Assembly: GCA_046732795.1 (NCBI GenBank)
Contig: JBKPNV010000293.1
Span: forward strand, 1-9,817
Direction: 5' to 3'
Source: Gp6-AA40 sp046732795
GTDB taxonomy: Bacteria > Acidobacteriota > Vicinamibacteria > Vicinamibacterales > UBA2999
DNA length: 9,817 bases
Shown here piece after piece: positions 6,146 through 9,817 of the stretch. Under the pieces are notes generated by a model, which saw only the letters and a program-made list of their open reading frames with translations, did no database searches and had not been told where the DNA came from. The position numbers and the translations under genes were made by a program. The first letter of the stretch is position 1. The number at the start of each line of letters is the position of its first letter.

Positions 6146-7435
6146 GTGAGCGAGACGGTCGTCGAGAACGCCACCTGCACCTTTTGCGGGTGCCTCTGTG
6201 ACGACATCGAATTACATACGGAGAATCAGCGCATCGTTCGCGCCCGGCGTGCATGTACGCTCGGCCGCGCGTGGTTTCATGGTCAGGCGGAGGACAGCCG
6301 GCGACCGGCGGCGTTACTCGATGGCCAGCCGGCCACGATGCAGAAAGCGATCGCGGCGGCGGCCGGAATTCTGGCGGGCGCTGACTTGCCGTTGATCTAT
6401 GGCCTCGGCAACTCCACAACCGAATCGCAGCGGGCGGCGATCATGCTGGCCGAACAGGTTGGCGGCATTGTCGACAGCCACACGTCACTGACGCACGGAC
6501 CCAGCAAGATCGCGGCACAGCTGGTCGGGAAGGTCACGTGCACGCTTGGTGAGGTGAAAAACCGCGCCGATCTCGTGATTTACTGGGGAACCAACCCGGT
6601 CGAGACGCATCCGCGGCATCTGACGAGGTACACCTTCACGGCCAGAGGCCGGCACGTACCACGCGGACGCCATGATCGAACGATGCTCGTCGTCGATGTC
6701 CGTGAAACGCTCAGTGCCAGAGCTGCCGACCGTTTTCTGCAGATTCGACCAGGCATGGACTTCGAGCTGCTTACGGTGCTCAGGGCACTCGTCAACAATC
6801 GGCCGTTCGACCGTTGTCTCGTCGAACAGAGCGGCTTGCCGCTCGCGGATCTCGCGGCTCTGGCGAGTCAGATGAAGCGCGCGCGCTTTGGCGTGATCTT
6901 CTATGGCACCGGTCTCACGCAGACGCGCGGCAAGCACATGAACGTGGCGGCGATTCTATCCTTGACGGCCGCCCTGAACGCGTTCACCAAGTTTGTGGCG
7001 ATGCCGATGCGCGATCACGGTAACGAAGCCGGGGCCGACAACGTCCTGAGCTGGCTGACGGGTTATCCGTTTGGTGTGGATTTCACCCGCGGATATCCAC
7101 GCTCGAACCCGGGCGAGTTCACCGCCGTCGACCTGCTGGCCCGCCGCGAGGCCGATGCCGCATTGATTGTGGCGGCGGACCCATGGGGAACGATGCCACA
7201 GGCCGCGATCGACCACCTCGAGCGCATTCCCCATGTCGTGATCGATCGAGGTCGCGGATGTCCTCGACGAACCGCTCGCGTGCACTTTACTGCCGCATCG
7301 CCTGGAATTCATGCGGGCGGGACTGCGTATCGTATGGACAAGGTCCCGCTGCCGATGCGTTCCGTCCTACGCTCTGCCTACGCGAGCGACGAGGACATCC
7401 TGCACGGCATCCGTCACGCGCTGGCGCCGTCGTGA
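6146..7435 (+). CDS. fhcB: Formyltransferase/hydrolase complex subunit B (FwdB/FmdB homologue)
   Basis: Homologue of the molybdopterin-type subunit of archaeal formylmethanofuran dehydrogenase. In bacteria the Fhc complex releases formate from formyl-H4MPT and is not a redox enzyme. Residues 11-18 read CTFCGCLC, followed by DDIE and a fourth Cys at 37 (RRACTLGRA), the spacing of an N-terminal [4Fe-4S] site. In archaeal enzymes the active-site Cys or Sec that ligates W or Mo lies in a (C/U)HGPS context; here the segment is DSHTSLTHGPS with Thr116. The metal ligand is therefore missing, which points to a structural or degenerate subunit. Later family segments include VIYWGTNPVETHPRH and MPMRDHGNEAGADNVLSWLTGYPFGVDFTRGYPR. 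The GTG at 6146 is chosen because the protein then starts right before the Cys motif, as in relatives, with GGGAG 10 bases upstream. At 429 residues it is full length. Its 3' end overlaps the convergent fhcC by 22 bp. Confidence 0.9.
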   Translation: MSETVVENATCTFCGCLCDDIELHTENQRIVRARRACTLGRAWFHGQAEDSRRPAALLDGQPATMQKAIAAAAGILAGADLPLIYGLGNSTTESQRAAIMLAEQVGGIVDSHTSLTHGPSKIAAQLVGKVTCTLGEVKNRADLVIYWGTNPVETHPRHLTRYTFTARGRHVPRGRHDRTMLVVDVRETLSARAADRFLQIRPGMDFELLTVLRALVNNRPFDRCLVEQSGLPLADLAALASQMKRARFGVIFYGTGLTQTRGKHMNVAAILSLTAALNAFTKFVAMPMRDHGNEAGADNVLSWLTGYPFGVDFTRGYPRSNPGEFTAVDLLARREADAALIVAADPWGTMPQAAIDHLERIPHVVIDRGRGCPRRTARVHFTAASPGIHAGGTAYRMDKVPLPMRSVLRSAYASDEDILHGIRHALAPS

Positions 7436-8238
7436 GCGCGCCAGATCAAAATCTCTCCTTTGCCCGGAACGCTGGCATCGCCCGTGTAGCGTTGATACGC
7501 CCCGTCGCGCTCGTCGAATGGGAGCCAAACGTCCAGCGTGCGAAGGTGTCGCGCGTACACCCGCAGGAAGGTGGGATTGTAGGTCGATGCTTCGGCGAAG
7601 GTCGGCAGCAGTGGGAGCGGCTTCAGCGATACGATGGTGCCTCGCATCATCCATGCGCCGGTGCGCAGTTCGGCGCCGCTGCCGAGGACGATTGTCCCAC
7701 CCTTCATCTGCAGCCCGGCGAAGTCGCGCACCCGGCCACCGATGACGATCGTGCCGCGTTTCATGCGCATGCCGATCTCGAGGCCCGCGGTGCCGTCCAC
7801 GATGATCGTCCCATCGCTCATACCCGACGCGCTGCCGCGGTACGCCGCGCCGACCTGACCACCGGCGTTGCCGCGGATGCGAATAAACCCGCCGGTCATC
7901 TCCGCGCCCAGCCAGTCGGTCACGTCGCCGGAGACCTCGATCGCGCCACCCTTCATGTAGGCACCGAGGTGCATCCCGGCGTTGCCGTCGACGTGGATTC
8001 GGCCACGGGTCATGCCCCGGCCAATCCATTTGACCTTTCGCGCGTCACCTGTGATCGTGATGTCGTCGCTGGCATCGCCCTCAACCGTAAAGAAGTCGTC
8101 GAGGCGACGCTGACGCTTGCCCAGTTGCACCGGGAGCGCGCGAATGGCGTCATTCGAGAGCGTCGCCGTGATATCCGGTGAGATGGACTCCGCCTCCAGC
8201 GGGACGTTCGGTTGATCTTTGAGCCTGAGCGTGATCAT
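7414..8238 (-). CDS. fhcC: Formyltransferase/hydrolase complex subunit C (FwdC homologue)
   Basis: The beta-helical subunit of the Fhc complex, related to the C-terminal domain of glutamate synthase. The middle of the protein is a series of glycine-rich turns about 17-20 residues apart: GRGMTRGRIHVDGNAG, GAYMKGGAIEVSGDV, GAEMTGGFIRIRGNAG, SGMSDGTIIVDGTAG, GMRMKRGTIVIGGRV, GLQMKGGTIVLG and GAWMMRGTIV. The C-terminal tail (TYNPTFLRVYARHLRTL) is typical of the family. In the complex it packs beside FhcD and the carrier; the methylofuran role is family knowledge. I start it at the ATG at 8238 (MITLRLKDQ), where relatives begin, giving 274 residues. A GTG at 8280 would add a basic 14-residue extension, and neither start has a strong Shine-Dalgarno sequence. 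It lies 60 bp after fhcA, with a REP-like repeat between, and overlaps the 3' end of fhcB on the other strand. Confidence 0.92.
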   Translation of the reverse strand: MITLRLKDQPNVPLEAESISPDITATLSNDAIRALPVQLGKRQRRLDDFFTVEGDASDDITITGDARKVKWIGRGMTRGRIHVDGNAGMHLGAYMKGGAIEVSGDVTDWLGAEMTGGFIRIRGNAGGQVGAAYRGSASGMSDGTIIVDGTAGLEIGMRMKRGTIVIGGRVRDFAGLQMKGGTIVLGSGAELRTGAWMMRGTIVSLKPLPLLPTFAEASTYNPTFLRVYARHLRTLDVWLPFDERDGAYQRYTGDASVPGKGEILIWRAHDGASA

Positions 8239-8280
8239 CTCTGTGTTCAGGCGCGTGTCGAGACGCGGCCTTCTCACCAC

Positions 8281-8302
8281 GGCGGGTCTGACCCGCCTCT
8301 AC
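8281..8302. repeat. REP-like palindrome, copy C, between fhcA and fhcC
   Basis: GGCGGGTC (8281-8288) and GACCCGCC (8290-8297) are perfect inverted arms around a single central base, in practice a 7-bp stem with a 3-base loop. Read on the minus strand the element begins GTAGAGGCGGGTC, the same flank as copies A and B, and the TAG of this flank is the fhcA stop codon. The hairpin could protect or attenuate the mRNA between the two cistrons. Confidence 0.75.
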
Positions 8303-9817
8303 TTGGTAACCACCTCTGCGCCGCGGACGCGTTCGATCTCCACGGGGTAGTTCTCGAAGGACATCGTGTAGACCTTCTGGAACAACGGCCGTATGTATTC
8401 CTCGATCTGTTCGTCGTACGCGGGCCGGAAGATGAACTCACGTCCGTCGCTGACCGCGCGGATCTCGCCCTCTTCCACGACGATCTGGCCCGCTTTGAGC
8501 ACGTATCGCGGGTATGTGAATAAGAGCTCCGCGTCTGACGCCTTTGCCGGATAAATCGTCACGTCCGCGTCGGCGCCGACGCCAAGATGACCTTTCTGTG
8601 ACAGGCCAAGCGCCCGCGCCGGCCCCGCCGATGTGATGATGGCGACCTCATACAGCGAGTACTCGCGATCGATCTCACCCAGGACGATGCGTGATTGCGC
8701 GTTCTCCGACAGCTGCTTGATCTGCTCCTTCCTGAATTCCTTGTCCATCAGCAGCCGGATGATCTCGGGATAGCGCCAGAAGCAGCCGCCGTTGGGGTGA
8801 TCGGTCGTCAGGAAGACTCGCCAGGGGTCGTTGATCAACAGGAGCAGTTCGAGCCCGACAGCCCACTGCACGGCGTTGACCGTGTGCCGATCGCGATAGA
8901 CATACGGCACGATTCCGCAGCCGGTCTCGTTTTCGACGTCCAGGTTGCCCCACTTCCGGCCGGTCAGCTGATGGAGCATGTGCTGCCACGGGCCGTCGGC
9001 CGTAATTGTGACCGCATCGCCGAAGAGCACCGCTCCCGCATCCGTCGTCAGGTTAGGGTGCTTCTCGAACGCATCCGCGATCTCCACCGCTCCCGAACGC
9101 ATCGACGGCCAGTCCTCGCCGCCATACGCGTGGAACTGCAGGTGCGCCAGGTGCGCGCGGCGTCCTTCGAGCACCTTCATCGTCTCGATCGTCGTCGAGA
9201 TGTTCCCTGGGTTGCCGAGGTTGTTGCAGTGCAGATGCAACGGATGCGGTAGCTTCAAGTCGTCGATGATCTTCGCCAGGCCTGAGATGATCGCTGCGGG
9301 CGTCAGAGTCTTGTATCCCTCGATCGACTCGTGCAGCTTGGTTGCGTTCTTGCCCCACTTCCACGCGGCGACACCGCCGGGATTCACGGCCTTGATGCCG
9401 TACACCTTTGCCGCCCAGATCAGCCACCCGACAACATGCTGGGCGCGCTCGATCTCGCCGGCCTCGAGCAGGTCGAGCACCATCTCGTTGTTGGCCATCA
9501 GGACGAGACAGGACTTGTCGACGATTGGCGTGTCGTGCAGCTCTTCGTGCGTGTGTTTGGCAGAAAGAATCGGAACGGCAGCTTCGTTGACCGTCGTCCA
9601 TCCCATCCCGGCGTAGAGGTAACCGGTGGCGAACGTTGTCGGCGTCATGCCGCCGATGCCCGCGCGACGATTGACGCCGTGAAGGAATTTGCGCGCTGCG
9701 CGCTGATTTTCCGGAACGAGACCGCGCGCGAAGTTGAGCGCGCCGCCCGCTACGTGCGTATGAACGTCCACGCCGCCCGGAAAGACGATGGTGCCGGTGG
9801 CGTCTATCGTCCGGCCC
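8299..9817 (-). CDS. fhcA: Formyltransferase/hydrolase complex subunit A (FwdA homologue, amidohydrolase), 5' end cut
   Basis: The catalytic hydrolase subunit of the Fhc complex, a metal-dependent amidohydrolase that releases formate from the formylated carrier. The frame is open to the window edge and the residues there (TGTIVFPGGVDVHTH) are normal family sequence, so about 45 N-terminal residues are missing and the GTG at 9771 is internal. The metal-site residues are all visible: the H-T-H of VDVHTHVAGG; the Lys of GVAAWKWGK (codon 9358-9360), expected to be carboxylated; the histidines of LHLHCNNLGNPGN and HLAHLQFHAYGG; and the Asp of FLTTDHPNGG (codon 8800-8802). No disabling substitution is seen, so hydrolysis is probably intact. 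The C-terminal amidohydrolase beta-sandwich (GADADVTIYPA) is present. It is upstream of, and probably cotranscribed with, fhcC. The usual partner fhcD does not lie between them. Confidence 0.95.
   Translation of the reverse strand, partial: GRTIDATGTIVFPGGVDVHTHVAGGALNFARGLVPENQRAARKFLHGVNRRAGIGGMTPTTFATGYLYAGMGWTTVNEAAVPILSAKHTHEELHDTPIVDKSCLVLMANNEMVLDLLEAGEIERAQHVVGWLIWAAKVYGIKAVNPGGVAAWKWGKNATKLHESIEGYKTLTPAAIISGLAKIIDDLKLPHPLHLHCNNLGNPGNISTTIETMKVLEGRRAHLAHLQFHAYGGEDWPSMRSGAVEIADAFEKHPNLTTDAGAVLFGDAVTITADGPWQHMLHQLTGRKWGNLDVENETGCGIVPYVYRDRHTVNAVQWAVGLELLLLINDPWRVFLTTDHPNGGCFWRYPEIIRLLMDKEFRKEQIKQLSENAQSRIVLGEIDREYSLYEVAIITSAGPARALGLSQKGHLGVGADADVTIYPAKASDAELLFTYPRYVLKAGQIVVEEGEIRAVSDGREFIFRPAYDEQIEEYIRPLFQKVYTMSFENYPVEIERVRGAEVVTK

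Noticed and set aside
8239..8280. GTG start at 8280 for fhcC
   Set aside because: It would add a 14-residue basic extension not expected in the family, beginning directly at the repeat hairpin. Not fully excluded, since neither start has a strong ribosome binding site.

Overview
The window is GC-rich bacterial DNA packed with genes. It comes from a Gram-negative (diderm) bacterium, because it opens with an outer-membrane beta-barrel porin whose C-terminus ends in an aromatic residue. It also carries three subunits of the tetrahydromethanopterin (H4MPT)-linked formyltransferase/hydrolase complex (Fhc). That complex is found in methylotrophic Proteobacteria, Planctomycetes and several soil lineages. 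The porin's N-terminal region and a GTAGAGGCGGG-type palindromic repeat remind me of Acidobacteriota, perhaps the Vicinamibacteria. That is an impression, not a demonstrated assignment.

Layout, left to right. (1) A porin-like gene (9-1322) and a SulP-family anion transporter with a STAS domain (about 1350-3083) lie head to tail on + and look like one operon for outer- and inner-membrane uptake of an anion. (2) An ArsR-type repressor (3187-3558) overlaps by four bases an AHSA1/SRPBCC protein fused to a SnoaL-like domain (3555-4328). A short promoter with an overlapping palindrome precedes them, and the first gene has almost no leader. (3) On the minus strand are a CHAD-domain protein with a C-terminal membrane helix (4423-5412) and a small BON-LysM protein resembling the potassium-binding protein Kbp/YgaU (5534-5965). 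(4) fhcB (6146-7435, +) converges on, and overlaps by 22 bp, fhcC (7414-8238, -). fhcC follows fhcA (8299 to beyond 9817, -), which is cut by the window edge.

How the genes fit together. FhcA (metal-dependent amidohydrolase), FhcB (molybdopterin-oxidoreductase-like scaffold) and FhcC (glycine-rich beta-helix) are three of the four subunits that release formate from formyl-H4MPT through a formylated methylofuran carrier. FhcD, the formyltransferase subunit, is not in the window. FhcB has threonine where archaeal formylmethanofuran dehydrogenases have the metal-binding cysteine, which fits a hydrolase rather than a redox enzyme. It nevertheless keeps a set of N-terminal cysteines of the iron-sulfur type. 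fhcB stands on the opposite strand from fhcA and fhcC, an unusual arrangement.

A short GC-rich palindromic repeat occurs three times, each time at the 3' end of a gene (near 4349-4380, 4423-4440 and 8281-8302), and looks like a REP-type element. I found no tRNA, rRNA, CRISPR array, transposase or phage gene. No gene-free stretch exceeds 300 bases; the longest, about 180 bp at 5966-6145, lies between the divergent LysM and fhcB genes.
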